Shown: positions 52,060 through 62,660 of the stretch, one piece after another
Layout: every line of letters starts with the position of its first letter
Numbering within the stretch: position 1 is the stretch's first letter
Source of the DNA: Furcasterigmium furcatum
Taxonomy: Eukaryota > Ascomycota > Sordariomycetes > Glomerellales > Plectosphaerellaceae
Assembly (NCBI GenBank): GCA_001599815.1
Contig: BCIA01000002.1
Span: forward strand, 1,061,831 to 1,125,830
DNA length: 64,000 bases
Direction: 5' to 3'
Notes under the pieces: generated by a model
Database searches by the model: none
What the model was told of the DNA's origin: nothing
What the model saw: only the letters and a program-made list of their open reading frames with translations
Position numbers and translations under genes: made by a program

Positions 52060-54104
52060 ACTTCCTGCCCCGCGAGGACGTCGCCTCTCTTCGCCTGGCG
52101 TCCTCTGCGTGCTGCAACATCACCACCAAGCGCCTCTTCAAGCGCATCACCATCACCTTCACACCCAACACCTTCACCAAGGCGTGCCGGGTCCAGGCCC
52201 TCTCCCGCATCGGCCACCACGTCGAGCATGTCACGTTCCACTTCGCCCATTCCCAGGGAACCTTCCTCCCGCCCCTGGTCCATCCCCTGACGGGGACCGA
52301 GATCTGCTTCCTGTACACGCCGCACACCTCCATGGCCTCCGTCCTGGAGCGGCCCAAGTACGCCAACACAGAGCTGGGCGAGATCCTGACCCAGCAGTAT
52401 CCCCCCATCTTCCACGCCGCCACCAATGTACCATCATTCATCAACGCCGTCAGGCACTTCCCCAACATGCGCCATCTTACCGTGCGCACCCCGGGCCAGG
52501 ACCCCCGCGAGAGATACCGCCGCGACTCGGTCGACTACGCCCTCATCTCTCTGCGCATCGCCCTCGAGCGCGCCCCCCTCCCCAAGCTGGACCACCTCTC
52601 CCTCTCCCACCTCCACCCCTCCGCGCTGCACTACTTCCGCTCCTCGCCCGGCGGCTCCTTCGGCGCCCTCCCCTCCTCCCAGCGCCGCTGGCGGCAGATC
52701 CGCAAGCTCAGCCTCTCCATCGAGAGCTGGGACTTCGGCGACTCCGCCTCACCGGGCCGCGACCACCTCAAGATCATAGACGACTACCTCCGCGCCCTCT
52801 CCCCCTCCCTGGAAACCCTCTCCTTCTCCTGGCTCGGCCTCCGCGGCCCCTGCCCGCTCGCCCTCTCCGCGGACCCCATCTTCGCGCCCCCGCGCAGCAG
52901 CAAGAAGCTCTTCCACGAGGTCACGAGCCCCATGTCCCCGCTGCCGCCCGCCCCGGGCCGCCAGCCCATCCACTTCCCGCGCCTGCGCCGCATGAGCGTC
53001 GGCAACGCCAGCATGAGCGCGCCGCAGCTCGCGGGGCTCGTGGCCGCCCACCGCGCCACGGCGAGGGACTTTGACTTCCAGGACCTCGTCATCGTGGGCG
53101 GCGGGAACCTGGACGAGGCCCTCGCGCCGCTCATGGACCAGACATCTTCGGGGGGCACGAGGCTGTGGTCCCGCCGCTCGCGCAGCGGCTCAGAGACGAG
53201 CGGGAGCGCGGGCAGCCTGCACAGCATGCCGTCCGTGGACGAGCTGCCGTCCACGCCGAGCGCGGCCGCCGCCGCCGCTTCGCGGGAGCTGCTCGACTTC
53301 GAGCTGGGGCCGCAGCAGCAGCTGTTCGGGGAGATACTGGGGACCGATTTCCCCACGGAGATCCTGCACGAGGATGTCCAGGACATAGGACACGGGGCGG
53401 AGGAGCTGGAGGCGGATCTCGCGAGCGAGATTGCCGCGGCGAGGGAGGCCGGGCAGGCCGTCACGACGCGGCTCAAGAAGAAGCGCAGGAGGAGGCACTC
53501 GGACGACGACGGGCCCGGCGAGAAGCACCGCGAGAGCCGGCGGGAGAAGAGCAAGAGCCGCGGGCGTAGCGGTAGCCGGCACGGGAAGCGCAAGGAGGGC
53601 GATCTCAGCAAGAAGCCCTCCGCGGCGTCCATGGCGTCGGCGGCGTCGTCGTCATCATCGAGGGCGCGACCGTCGACGCCGGTGCCGGTGCCGGCGCTGC
53701 CGGAGATCACGCTGCCGATCATGGACTCGAGCCCGCCGCCCGTGCTGCTGCAGCCGACGGTGTACGATCCCAACAGGAAGAGCAAGACCAGGGATCCCGA
53801 CGAGGGTATCTCCTCCGTGCAGAGGAACATCGAGCAGGAGGAGGCTCATCGCATGATGGCCGAGGATGCGGCGGCGCGGACCAGCGCGTTACGCAAGGCG
53901 AAGGAGGCCGTCCTCTCAAAGCTGTCGGAGCAATTCATGAAGAAGAAGGGGCATCAGGGGCCGATCACCGGAGCGGACAGCTGTGCCATGACGATGAGGC
54001 TGCGAGAGGGCCTGTTTGGCAAGAGCTGCATGAGCGTGCTGCCTGATGAGAGGGGCATGTCGAGCCAGTCGATCCTTGTGCCGCTCATGTTTACCCGCTC
54101 GTGA
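51984..54104 (+). CDS. F-box protein with Leu-rich region and Ser/Arg/Lys-rich tail
   Basis: A single exon of 706 residues. The F-box is at about residues 15-60 (HIRDRILDFLPREDVASLRL, then CCNITTKRLF). A region of about 350 residues with leucine-rich repeat-like segments follows (HFPNMRHLTVRT, LPKLDHLSLSHLHP, FPRLRRMSVGN). From about residue 395 it is Ser/Ala-rich, then strongly basic (KKKRRRRHSDDDG, RESRREKSKSRGRSGS). F-box proteins recruit substrates to SCF ubiquitin ligases through Skp1; this family with the basic tail is common in filamentous fungi but its target is unknown to me. The coding sequence is very GC-rich at third positions, which opens long shadow frames on both strands. Confidence 0.88.
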   Translation: MDAQQSTPFYKLWEKDHQHIRDRILDFLPREDVASLRLASSACCNITTKRLFKRITITFTPNTFTKACRVQALSRIGHHVEHVTFHFAHSQGTFLPPLVHPLTGTEICFLYTPHTSMASVLERPKYANTELGEILTQQYPPIFHAATNVPSFINAVRHFPNMRHLTVRTPGQDPRERYRRDSVDYALISLRIALERAPLPKLDHLSLSHLHPSALHYFRSSPGGSFGALPSSQRRWRQIRKLSLSIESWDFGDSASPGRDHLKIIDDYLRALSPSLETLSFSWLGLRGPCPLALSADPIFAPPRSSKKLFHEVTSPMSPLPPAPGRQPIHFPRLRRMSVGNASMSAPQLAGLVAAHRATARDFDFQDLVIVGGGNLDEALAPLMDQTSSGGTRLWSRRSRSGSETSGSAGSLHSMPSVDELPSTPSAAAAAASRELLDFELGPQQQLFGEILGTDFPTEILHEDVQDIGHGAEELEADLASEIAAAREAGQAVTTRLKKKRRRRHSDDDGPGEKHRESRREKSKSRGRSGSRHGKRKEGDLSKKPSAASMASAASSSSSRARPSTPVPVPALPEITLPIMDSSPPPVLLQPTVYDPNRKSKTRDPDEGISSVQRNIEQEEAHRMMAEDAAARTSALRKAKEAVLSKLSEQFMKKKGHQGPITGADSCAMTMRLREGLFGKSCMSVLPDERGMSSQSILVPLMFTRS

Positions 54105-56282
54105 GGGTGGGAATGGTGTATATGTCCATGATTTACTATGATGATGATGAGAACCAGGGGCACTTGGGACTGCTGAGTTGGCCCGGGGGTTGAGGAGAGC
54201 CTCCGCTTTACGATTTTATAATGAATTTCACGACATGTCTTTGCTGAGCCGAAACATGACACTCTGATAGTACATACTGACCACTTTCTCCGATGTGCCA
54301 ATGTGTGCTTGATGAGGTGCGGTTGCTCAGACGAAGCTGCACTGGAATGCATGACGGGAGGAGGCCGGGGTGAGATGAGACCTCGACTCGGTACTGGAAT
54401 TGCGGCTGAGGACCCTGAAAAGGCACCAGGCCAGGGCTCCAGCGGCCATCTTCAGCAGCTGAGGCGGGCGGGCCGTGGCCCGGGACAGGCGGAATTCCTC
54501 CGTGGGTGGTCTGGCATATGGACCTGGACAGGACGCTTATGCAGTGGTGGTTAATATTGGACGGTGTGTAACGCCACTTCGCTTCGTAGCCCCAGGAGCT
54601 GTTACTGTTGCAAACGGCCGTGCATGAGTGAGTGAGCACGGCTGGCTGACTGACTGACTCGGAAACAGGATCCAACGAGCAGAGCCGCACATCGGGCCCG
54701 TGGGAGAAATCCCGGGCTGGCAGACCCTGACGATCCATCCCAGACATCTGGATTCCTTGGTTCTTCTGCCCAAGCCTTCCGATTACTTTCTTCCCCGTAA
54801 GGCATGTGTTCCGAGCGACGATCAGAGCGATCAGCATCCCGGCATTTCGGGTGGCAGATTCGCTGAAAACGGCGGCGGCTTGGGAAAGTTTAGATTGGCA
54901 GACGATAGCGAGCGGCGCTAAAATTAACAAGAGACATGGCGCTTTGCCGTGTCCGTTGCCTTAGCACTCAGATCTGGCCCGTGTGTTCCATGTGGTGGTG
55001 GCGGTGGTGATTTGTGGAAGTTGGAGATGCCCCGGGCGATGGATGAATGGCATTTTGGATCAAACACCTCAAAAACCGCCGACAGGGGTGTCTTGTCCAG
55101 GACTGCAACAACAGCCGATCAGCACTGAGAAGAGAGATCGACAGCAGCTGGACGCTGATGGGCCTCGGATGACTCAGCTAAATCCCGGGGATTTCAGTGG
55201 TCTCAGGCCATCTCCAGGTGGCCCAGACGCCGATGGACCGCCTGGGCGACAAGGGTTGCAGGGGTGGTGTGGGTACCCGAAAAGGAAAGCACAGACAGAG
55301 CGACACGGAGCGTGGGAAATCGGGAAAGCTTGGCCCTCTTCTGTGTCTCTTCCATCCTTCCTTCCTGTTTGGCAGCGGCGGCTTGGAGCTGAGAGGTGTG
55401 TCTCATCTCGTTTTTTCGCCGGGCGGGCGTCTCTCGTTTCTGTCCTCGAGCACCACCACCGTTTCCAAAACAGTTCGTCCGTTGTTCGTCCTCACCACAA
55501 CGCCGCCGGCTCCTCCAATTGAATTGACTCGGGACGCGGGCTGCTAAACGAGCGAGGAGGCGATAGACACAGGCGAAGCTACAGATCATTGCCCCTTTCA
55601 TCCCGTCCGAAGGCCCAGCCAGGCCAGCTTCACTCCGTAAACGGACGGCCGAGTCCTCGTCTCGTCCTCGGGAACGCCCAACGGAACACGCCGCGGCGGC
55701 ATCTCCTCTGCCGTACCTCGACTAGAAGGTAGAATCGCCATCCAGGACCTCCCGGCTGCTCCGGGCGAACAAGGCGCGACCATCTTGGAATTCCCCTTCT
55801 TCATCAGCAACGGACCCGAATTGCCGGCACATTGCCACCAGAAAAGCCTCCTCATCGAGGTTACCCGTGGCCAGGTCTGACAGTTCGCTAAATCGCGTTA
55901 GCCTCACGCACCCAGCAACGCACTAACGCCTGGGGGCCCCCGCGCCAGCTTTTGCGCCGTCGCCAACCCTTTTCCCCAAGCAATCAATCCCCATCTCAGT
56001 TCTGAGCTACTGTGACCGACCAATTCGGCCCTGTCCACGATCGCGCGCTCCCCCATTTCCGGTCCTTTTCCCATATTCTCCTCTCTCGCCAACTCCACCC
56101 CTCGAATCTTCCAAGAACCTGCTCTCGCCCTACCGCGGCAGTACAGCAGCCGCCACGACGGAGCACTCCATGGTCTGACAATTCGAACCCCCGATAGCAG
56201 CCTCTCGAAACTTGGCCCGTCTGTGGTGTACAATGTCAAGGAGCCCGGGCTACCCGGCAGACCCAACTTCCAAGTCGGCACC
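54105..56282. other. Intergenic region and long 5' leader upstream of SLN1
   Basis: About 2.2 kb with no supportable gene. The last 700 nt are C/T-rich on the + strand and probably include the SLN1 promoter and leader; an upstream ORF that abuts the SLN1 ATG is listed separately. Confidence 0.55.
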
Positions 56283-56286
56283 ATGA
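56233..56286 (+). promoter_or_regulatory. 17-codon upstream ORF whose TGA overlaps the SLN1 ATG
   Basis: ATG at 56233 (A at -3) opens a 17-codon frame ending in TGA at 56284-56286. The stop overlaps the main ATG at 56283-56285 as ATGA. This arrangement permits termination-coupled reinitiation and would couple SLN1 translation to the upstream ORF. Confidence 0.5.
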
Positions 56287-59200
56287 GGATCGCCATCCGA
56301 GAGCAGCTATGCGTGCTCGTCATCTTCGCCATCCTCGTCGCACTGATGATCCTGTCAGTGCCGGTCTGGGTGTTCGTCTATGGCTTCGTCCTCAACGTCT
56401 CGCGCGACCAGCTCTCTTTGACCGCTTCCCTCAAGGCCTCGCGCATCTCATCCGAGCTCGAGCTCGTCCAGACCAGCGCCGTCACCATCTCCTCCCGACT
56501 GCTCCTCCAGCAGTCTCTTCGCAACTTTTACGCGGGCAATGAATCCACCTCCAACTGGGACATCGCGAAAGCCGACCTCGAGAGCGCTTTGAGCGTTAGT
56601 GTTCTGACCGGCTTGTTGCAGGCAAGGATTTACTCCAGGAACATCACCGGCAACCCCGACGGCCTTGTCAATGTCACCGGCAACAGCTTGGGCAGCGTCA
56701 GATTGCCATACGACAGGCCAGACGGATCCCCTGTCTTCCTGAGCGACGTCGACGATGGCTACCCCCCCGAGCTGTATCCCAACATCACCTACCACGACCT
56801 CGGCCGCAACAGCACCCGTCTTGAGAACGAGATCGCATGGGCCGCAGAGGCCTTCAAGGACGTTCGTATCACCACAAACGGCGGCCTGCTGCTGGGGCCC
56901 TTGATTATTAACGACACATTCGCCCTTATGTCCATCTCTACCCCCATCCGGGCCAGAGCCCTCGATGATTTTGTGCTCGGCTACATCACACTGGTCTTTT
57001 CGGCCCACACCCTGCTTGCCATCAGGGACTCGCATGAGGGCATGGGAAAAACCGGTGTCCTCCTGCTTATCGGTTCAACCAGCCTGGCAAATCGCTTCCC
57101 CAACGACACTCCAGTTAGCAATGGCACGTTCAAGCCGGACAGAGACGCCTTTGCAAACACCCCAGTCCGCTTCATCCTCCCCCCCAAGCCATTGCCGGGC
57201 CAGGGCGACCGGCATTCCGACCGCAGCGCCCTTAGCGGCGACGACGACGATCCCTTCTTCGTCGAGGACTACCCCATGGTCTTCGACTCCTTCACCAAGC
57301 AGTATCCTTCCGTCAACAACGCCAGCGCCTCGGTTAACACTCATAATGAGCAAGGTGTACCGGTTTCTGTCGGCTTCGCGCGAACAAACACCCCGCTTGT
57401 CAACTGGACCGTGGTTGTGGAGCAAGCCAAGTGGGAGACCGATGCTCCCATCTCAACCCTGCGCAGCATCATTCTCGGCTGCGTCTTCGGCACTGCTGGA
57501 CTCGCCATACTCCTTATCTTCCCGTGCGCTCATCTCAGCGTCTTGCCAATTCGCAGGCTGAAGGCTGCCACGGAGAAGACCGTGGCCCCGCCCGGATATG
57601 AGGATAGTCCTTACGATGACTACGATGACGAGACGCCCGGATCAGGCGCTATCTCTGCCCGGTCACAACGCTCGAAAACAGACGGTTTTGTGGCTTCCAT
57701 ATTCAAATTTGTCGGATACAAGCCTAAAGAAAAGCCGGCCTCGGAACACGACCGAGAGTCGGCCCGTCGGACGTTCAAGATCCCTAGCAAGGTCGACGAT
57801 CGCAAGCATATCGTCACAGACGAGTTGACGGAACTCACGCAGACATTCAACGAGATGAGCGACGAGCTCGTAAAGCAGTACACGTCTCTCGACGAAAAGG
57901 TTGCCGAGAGGACGAGAGAGCTCGAGATCAGCAAGAAGGCCGCGGAGGCTGCCAACGAGAGCAAGACCCTGTTTATCGCGAACATCTCCCACGAGCTGAA
58001 AACACCGCTCAATGGCATTCTGGGAATGTGTGCGGTGTGCATGGAGGAAACCGACGTCGTACGAATCAAACAGTCCCTGAAGACGCTGTACAAGTCGGGC
58101 GATCTCCTGCTCCATCTTCTCGAGGACCTGCTGAGCTTTTCCAAGAACCAGATTGGCCAGCAGCTTGCTCTCGAGGAGAAGGAGTTCCGGTTGGCTGAAA
58201 TTCGCACCCAGGTCCTGTCTATCTTCGACAAACAGGCCAGGGAGGGGCAAATCACCCTCTCAGTCAACTTCCTCAACTCTGACGCCTTGGACCTCAACCC
58301 GTCGACGGAGAGGACCAGCCTCGACACCCAGCTCCCGGCTCTTGGCCCTCATGGAACGGGGCGTCTCAAGGATATGTGCCTGTGGGGCGACCAGCATCGT
58401 ATCCTGCAAGTCATCATCAACCTCGTCAGCAACAGCGTCAAGTTCACGCCAGCCGGGGGCAAAGTGAATGTCCGAATTAGGTGCATCGGCGAAGTCGAGA
58501 CCCCTACGAGCGGCGATGAAAGCCGATCATCTTCCTTTTCGCGCGAATCGAAGCGCCATGGCCGACCACGACACAGGGTGACGTCGAGCTCCGTTCACTC
58601 AGCCAGCTCCAAGGCAGGCTCAAATTCCTCCAAGACAGAGTTCAAGGGCACCGCGTTGGCGATCAACCCCGCAGAGCCCAAAGTCACGCCGCATATCCAC
58701 GTCCGGGAACGGTCTCCCACGCCGCCGCCTCCGGGGGCAAGGTCATACATGTTTGAGTTTGAGGTCGAGGACACGGGTCCCGGTATTGCTGAGAATATGC
58801 AGCAGCGCGTGTTCGAACCTTTCGTCCAAGGAGATCTTGGCTTGAGCAAGAAATTTGGTGGCACTGGCTTGGGTCTCAGCATTTGCCATCAGTTGGCGAC
58901 CTTGATGGGGGGCTCCATCTCGCTCAAGAGCACTGTTGGCGTCGGGACAACCTTTACCATGCAGATTCCCCTGAAGTATGTCAGGGACAGGTCAGTAACG
59001 AACACTGCTTTAGCTAGGGTTTCAACTAACATAGTTCTCAGGGCGTCGAGCACGGCTTCCAGCAGCATCAAGTCGCGACCTGCCAGCGTGGATACCTTGG
59101 ACGGCCATGCCGAAGGCTCACAACGGCTGCCTCACCGAGACGCCAACCTAAGTAGCACTGATTCCCCATCGGGGACGACTACTCCAGGCCAGCAGACTAC

Positions 59201-59858
59201 CAGGCTCGTAGGCTTGCGGCAGCCGTTCTTCCCCGCCGATTCGGTGCCAACGACGCCCCGAAGCACAAAGGACCAGCTGGCCGCCATTGACAGGGCGATG
59301 GCGAACAAGAATCGACCCGGGAAACTGCGGGTACTGGTCGCGGACGATAACTCGACCAACATCGAGGTTGTCAGCAAGATGCTCAAACTCGAGGATGTCC
59401 TTGATGTGACGATCGCTAAGGATGGCCAGGAGGCATACGACCTGGTCAAGGTGAATATGGAAGAAAACTCGCCCTTCGATGTCATTTTCATGGATATCCA
59501 GATGCCGAACCTGGACGGCCTGCAGTCGACAAAACTCATCCGCAAAATGGGTTACAAGGCTCCCATCGTCGCCTTGACGGCCTTCTCCGAAGAAAGCAAC
59601 GTCAAGGAATGCATGGAGAGCGGCATGGATGAGTTCCTCAGCAAGCCCATCCGCCGTCCTGCGCTGAAGCAGGTGCTGAAGAAGTTCGCCACGATTCCCG
59701 AAGAGCCCGAGACGACGAGCCTCACCCGGAAGACGACGCCGGAAGACGGCGTGCGCGAAAAGGCCAGGGATCAGGAGAAGCAGGCGAATGGCATTTCCAA
59801 GGAAGAAACGACCAAGCCCGTGACTGATCCCGAGAAGACCAACGGGGCCGCCCTGTGA
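56283..59858 (+). CDS. SLN1: Sln1-type (group VI) hybrid histidine kinase osmosensor
   Basis: Exons 56283-58990 and 59042-59858 give 1174 residues. The start MRIAIREQL is the usual start of fungal Sln1; an open frame begins upstream only at a GTG. Topology: TM1 at about residues 8-36, an extracellular domain with many N-glycosylation sequons, and TM2 at about 395-418. Next come a HAMP-like linker and coiled coil, and an H-box (ISHELKTPLNG) with the phosphorylated His at 570. The ATPase domain has INLVSNSVKFTP, DTGPGIAE, and GGTGLGLSI. The receiver domain spans about 1013-1135 (VADDNS, FMDIQMPNLDG) with phospho-acceptor Asp1054. Sln1 senses turgor in the plasma membrane and feeds the Ypd1-Ssk1-Hog1 relay; group VI kinases are essential in some fungi. 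The single intron is 51 nt and in frame. Confidence 0.95.
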   Translation: MRIAIREQLCVLVIFAILVALMILSVPVWVFVYGFVLNVSRDQLSLTASLKASRISSELELVQTSAVTISSRLLLQQSLRNFYAGNESTSNWDIAKADLESALSVSVLTGLLQARIYSRNITGNPDGLVNVTGNSLGSVRLPYDRPDGSPVFLSDVDDGYPPELYPNITYHDLGRNSTRLENEIAWAAEAFKDVRITTNGGLLLGPLIINDTFALMSISTPIRARALDDFVLGYITLVFSAHTLLAIRDSHEGMGKTGVLLLIGSTSLANRFPNDTPVSNGTFKPDRDAFANTPVRFILPPKPLPGQGDRHSDRSALSGDDDDPFFVEDYPMVFDSFTKQYPSVNNASASVNTHNEQGVPVSVGFARTNTPLVNWTVVVEQAKWETDAPISTLRSIILGCVFGTAGLAILLIFPCAHLSVLPIRRLKAATEKTVAPPGYEDSPYDDYDDETPGSGAISARSQRSKTDGFVASIFKFVGYKPKEKPASEHDRESARRTFKIPSKVDDRKHIVTDELTELTQTFNEMSDELVKQYTSLDEKVAERTRELEISKKAAEAANESKTLFIANISHELKTPLNGILGMCAVCMEETDVVRIKQSLKTLYKSGDLLLHLLEDLLSFSKNQIGQQLALEEKEFRLAEIRTQVLSIFDKQAREGQITLSVNFLNSDALDLNPSTERTSLDTQLPALGPHGTGRLKDMCLWGDQHRILQVIINLVSNSVKFTPAGGKVNVRIRCIGEVETPTSGDESRSSSFSRESKRHGRPRHRVTSSSVHSASSKAGSNSSKTEFKGTALAINPAEPKVTPHIHVRERSPTPPPPGARSYMFEFEVEDTGPGIAENMQQRVFEPFVQGDLGLSKKFGGTGLGLSICHQLATLMGGSISLKSTVGVGTTFTMQIPLKYVRDRSVTNTALARVSTNIVLRASSTASSSIKSRPASVDTLDGHAEGSQRLPHRDANLSSTDSPSGTTTPGQQTTRLVGLRQPFFPADSVPTTPRSTKDQLAAIDRAMANKNRPGKLRVLVADDNSTNIEVVSKMLKLEDVLDVTIAKDGQEAYDLVKVNMEENSPFDVIFMDIQMPNLDGLQSTKLIRKMGYKAPIVALTAFSEESNVKECMESGMDEFLSKPIRRPALKQVLKKFATIPEEPETTSLTRKTTPEDGVREKARDQEKQANGISKEETTKPVTDPEKTNGAAL

Positions 59859-60360
59859 GCGGCCCAAGAGTGCCAAGAAAGGCTCTCAACTCGATTCGAT
59901 ACCCTTTCCTCCTCCTCACCACAACACCAGGCGCGAGAGGCGTTTGCACATGTGTTACTTGTATTCAGCAGTCCAATACCTTTTTGCTGTCTGCTTCACT
60001 TGGAGTTCAGGCTGGAGGGTTTCGCGTGGCAGGGGCAGTTGTTCCTTTTTGTAAGTTTACTAGCGACGCATCGGGGGTTACGCATCTTCCCATATCATTT
60101 TCTATCTATTCATCAGATACGTGTCGTCATGAGCGGCTCAACCATGCGCAGTGTTGGAGTTGGGATACACGGAGGGACGGTGGGCATCCGCGCGCACAGA
60201 GAGGACTGGGACCTGCGGAATTGTCTGCAGGCCGCGCGGCCGACTGATTGGACTCAAAAAGACTGTGCGGATAATAGAGAAACAGCTGAAAGTGCTCCGA
60301 TTTCTTGGGTCAAGTCACATATATATTAGTGACGATGCGTTGGCTGCCTTGCTTTACACT
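59859..60360. other. Convergent 3' flanks of SLN1 and the TAG-split gene
   Basis: About 500 bp between convergent stop codons, presumably both 3' UTRs. No ORF of interest. Confidence 0.6.
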
Positions 60361-61242
60361 TTAGATGGCCGTGCCTGGGAACCCCTGACTGGGACTTGAC
60401 TTCTTGTTCCCATCGTCCCTTGGGTCCGGCTGTGGTGACTCTACCACAGCGACCTCCTTCCCCTTGCCCTCTCTATCCACCATCCTGATTTCCCCCTCGT
60501 CTGTTGCCGGCCCCAGCACATCTTCCGCCGCTGAGCGGCTCTCGTTCGTCGGCGTGGGAACCGCCTCGAAGGGTAGATTCATCTCCAGCTGATCCCCCGG
60601 GCTCTGATCCCCTGGGCTCTGCGCCCCTCGCCGCTCCCCGTCGCCCCTCGCCTCCGGCTTGAAGAACCCCGGCCTAACGTCCGACATCCTGCGGTTCCTG
60701 CGCTTCAGGGAGTGAATAGCCCCCACCAGCAGGGAGAGGCGCGGGCCTTTTCTCGAGCCAGGGTGCGAGCCGGGCTTGGACGGGGGCTCTGCCTACGTGC
60801 TGGATGTATCTTCCGCATGGGGCTGGGCCGTGGGCCGCCGGCGGAGCTTGTTAGGCTGCCTCTTGCCGGCAGGGCTCCCGGAGGAGGGAGGATCGAAGGT
60901 CTTGGAGCGTGCGAGGGCATCGGCGGAGACGTCCGTCCGGGAGACGTCTTCGCACGACGCGGTCTTGCGGTCGTCCATGGCGGCCCAGGTGTTGTTGCGC
61001 TGGGACTTGAGGGTTGCGTATTCTGCCTTTGCGTCGGGGTTGCCGTCGAAGAAGCGGTTGCGGAGGTATTCCGCGTGGTCTTGGAGGCGCCTGTGCCGGC
61101 GGGAGAAAGTCATCCGGGGAGAGGACGGAGAGGGGAAGGATAGATCATCTGACGAGGGGGAAGGGGGTTCTTGAGTATGGGTGGCCTCGTTAGTTGAAGG
61201 TCTTCCGGCGTCTTCGGCCGGGGGGCGATCTTGGTCGGCCAT
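60361..61242 (-). CDS. Uncharacterised basic/Ser-rich protein; frame interrupted by one in-frame TAG
   Basis: From the ATG at 61242 a frame of 149 codons reaches TAG at 60795-60793. The same frame then stays open for another 143 codons to TAA at 60361-60363. The first part has a central helical, charged segment (RRHRRLQDHAEYLRNRFFDG, then KAEYATLKSQRNN). The second has a basic segment (LLVGAIHSLKRRNRRMSDVR) and an acidic Ser/Pro tail. The composition on both sides looks like one continuous protein of about 292 residues. I could not find a consensus intron that removes the TAG; a 45-nt GTAGGC...CGAG intron would keep frame but has no clear branch site. Alternatives are a nonsense mutation, a sequencing error, or two separate ORFs (the second then starting at MSDVR). 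I do not recognise the family. Confidence 0.55.
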
Positions 61243-61774
61243 CAGGGGACACGGGCGGTGGCTCGCGGTACAAGGACGGGTCAGGTGGTCGGTTTGTTCG
61301 ACGTTGGTGATACTCCGGGAGAGGGCTACTGAAACGACGACGGGATGAAATGGATGGTGGTTGAACGTGCTGATGATCGAGTTGGGAGGTGTTTGGAAGG
61401 GCCCGAGCCTGGAGCTTGACGAAGTTGAAATGCCAGAGGAGCTTTATGGGAAGGAGTTGAGTAGGGAGTAGTCGGGAAAGAGCTCCCAGTCAAGCAGATG
61501 CCACCTCATATGATTCATACATGCCCCCTTTTCTGAGTAGAGTCGCGTCACAACTCGGCCTCTGCGACTCACAACGAGAAGCAATCGTACAGAAAGGCAA
61601 ATGGATCATCACAGACAGTATGAGATTAGCCTCCAGGCGTCCAGTGTCAAACCTGGCATGTCCTTCTATCTATCGTAAGACGCCTGGGTAGTACATCCTC
61701 CTTGAGTGTACAGTAGAGCGACGGCACAGCCGGTGCCGTTCTCGAGAGACAGAGAGAGTCGACTCGCAAGCTCT
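61243..61774. other. Promoter region of the TAG-split gene and 3' flank of MIC12
   Basis: About 530 bp in tandem - strand arrangement. No supportable gene or clear core promoter motif was seen. Confidence 0.55.
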
Positions 61775-62660
61775 TCAGATGCCCCTGAGGTTGGAGTAGT
61801 CCTTCGCGTCAGTCGGAAGGTAACGCTCGTCCAGCGCCTCCGTGACGCTCTTTTTCAGCGGATTCCTCTGTTCGTACCGCTGCTGCAGCGCCCTCTCGAC
61901 CGGCGACGTGGTGCCCGTAGACAGCACGTTCTCGGCCTTCTCCTCGACCTTGTCTGCCACGAGGCCGACCGCCTTCTTGGCCTTCTCCAGCAGGCTCTCG
62001 CCCTCCTGCTTCCCCGTCTCAGCAGCCGCCTTGGCAGCCTGCTTCGCCTCGGCGGCCTCGGCCGCGAGGATCCTCTTGGACTCGGCGGCTCTCGTCTCCG
62101 CGACAGCCTTGGCCTCGGCAGCCCTGGCCTCAGCTGCGGCCGTGGCCTTCTCCTTCGCGCGCTCCCAGGCGCCCTTGGCCTCCTTCGCTACCTCCTGAGC
62201 GCCGGAGGAGACCTTCTGCTTCGCCTCCTCGATCTGCGGCTCGGGGTCGCCGAACGCGCTCCTCCACGCCTTGGAGGCGCCGGCCTCGATGCCCTCCCGC
62301 ACGTCTGTCCAGTCGGTCCGCTGCACCCATCGCAGGGCGTTGGAGACCTCGGCGTTCCACCGGTCTTTCGCGTTGTCGACCAGGTTATCGTGCTTGGCGG
62401 CCTCGAGCTCGGCCCTCGACGGCGGGGGGGCGGCGACGACGGGCTCGAGGAGGGAGTTGAGGACGCGGGACTGGGAGCGGAGGAGCTGCGCTTGGTGTTC
62501 GCGGTTGCGCTGGTGGGTGTAGACGGCGAGGTAGGCGAGGCCGAGGGTGAGGGTCACGCCTCCTGTCTGCGAGGTGTCAGCACGGAGTCAGGTTCATCGA
62601 AGACGTTGGTGAGCTGTGGCTCGGAGGCGGCCAACATACAACGCCGGAAGTGAAGCCCAT
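61775..62660 (-). CDS. MIC12: MICOS complex subunit Mic12 (Aim5/Fmp51)
   Basis: Two exons: a 21-nt first exon 62660-62640 encoding MGFTSGV and 62566-61775, joined over a 73-nt intron with a GTATGT donor, giving 270 residues. The joined N-terminus (TSGVTGGVTLTLGLAYLAVY) is the single membrane helix typical of fungal Mic12, followed by HQRNREHQAQLLR. Residues about 110-230 are a long Ala/Glu/Lys-rich helix. The end has a short conserved-looking segment (VERALQQRYEQRNPLKKSVT). Mic12 bridges MICOS subcomplexes at cristae junctions in the inner mitochondrial membrane. It is longer than yeast Mic12 (about 106 residues); the Ala-rich helix accounts for most of the difference. Confidence 0.85.

Noticed and set aside
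52109..53074. 321-codon Pro/Arg-rich + frame
   Set aside because: It is a shadow of the GC-rich F-box CDS in another frame, with no domain.
56176..56200. T-arm-like sequence (TTCGAA) suggesting a tRNA on the - strand
   Set aside because: Flanking bases do not form a T stem and no acceptor or anticodon stem can be drawn.
56223..56282. 20-residue N-terminal extension of SLN1
   Set aside because: The frame there begins at GTG, not ATG; family members start at the MRIAIREQL-type N-terminus at 56283.
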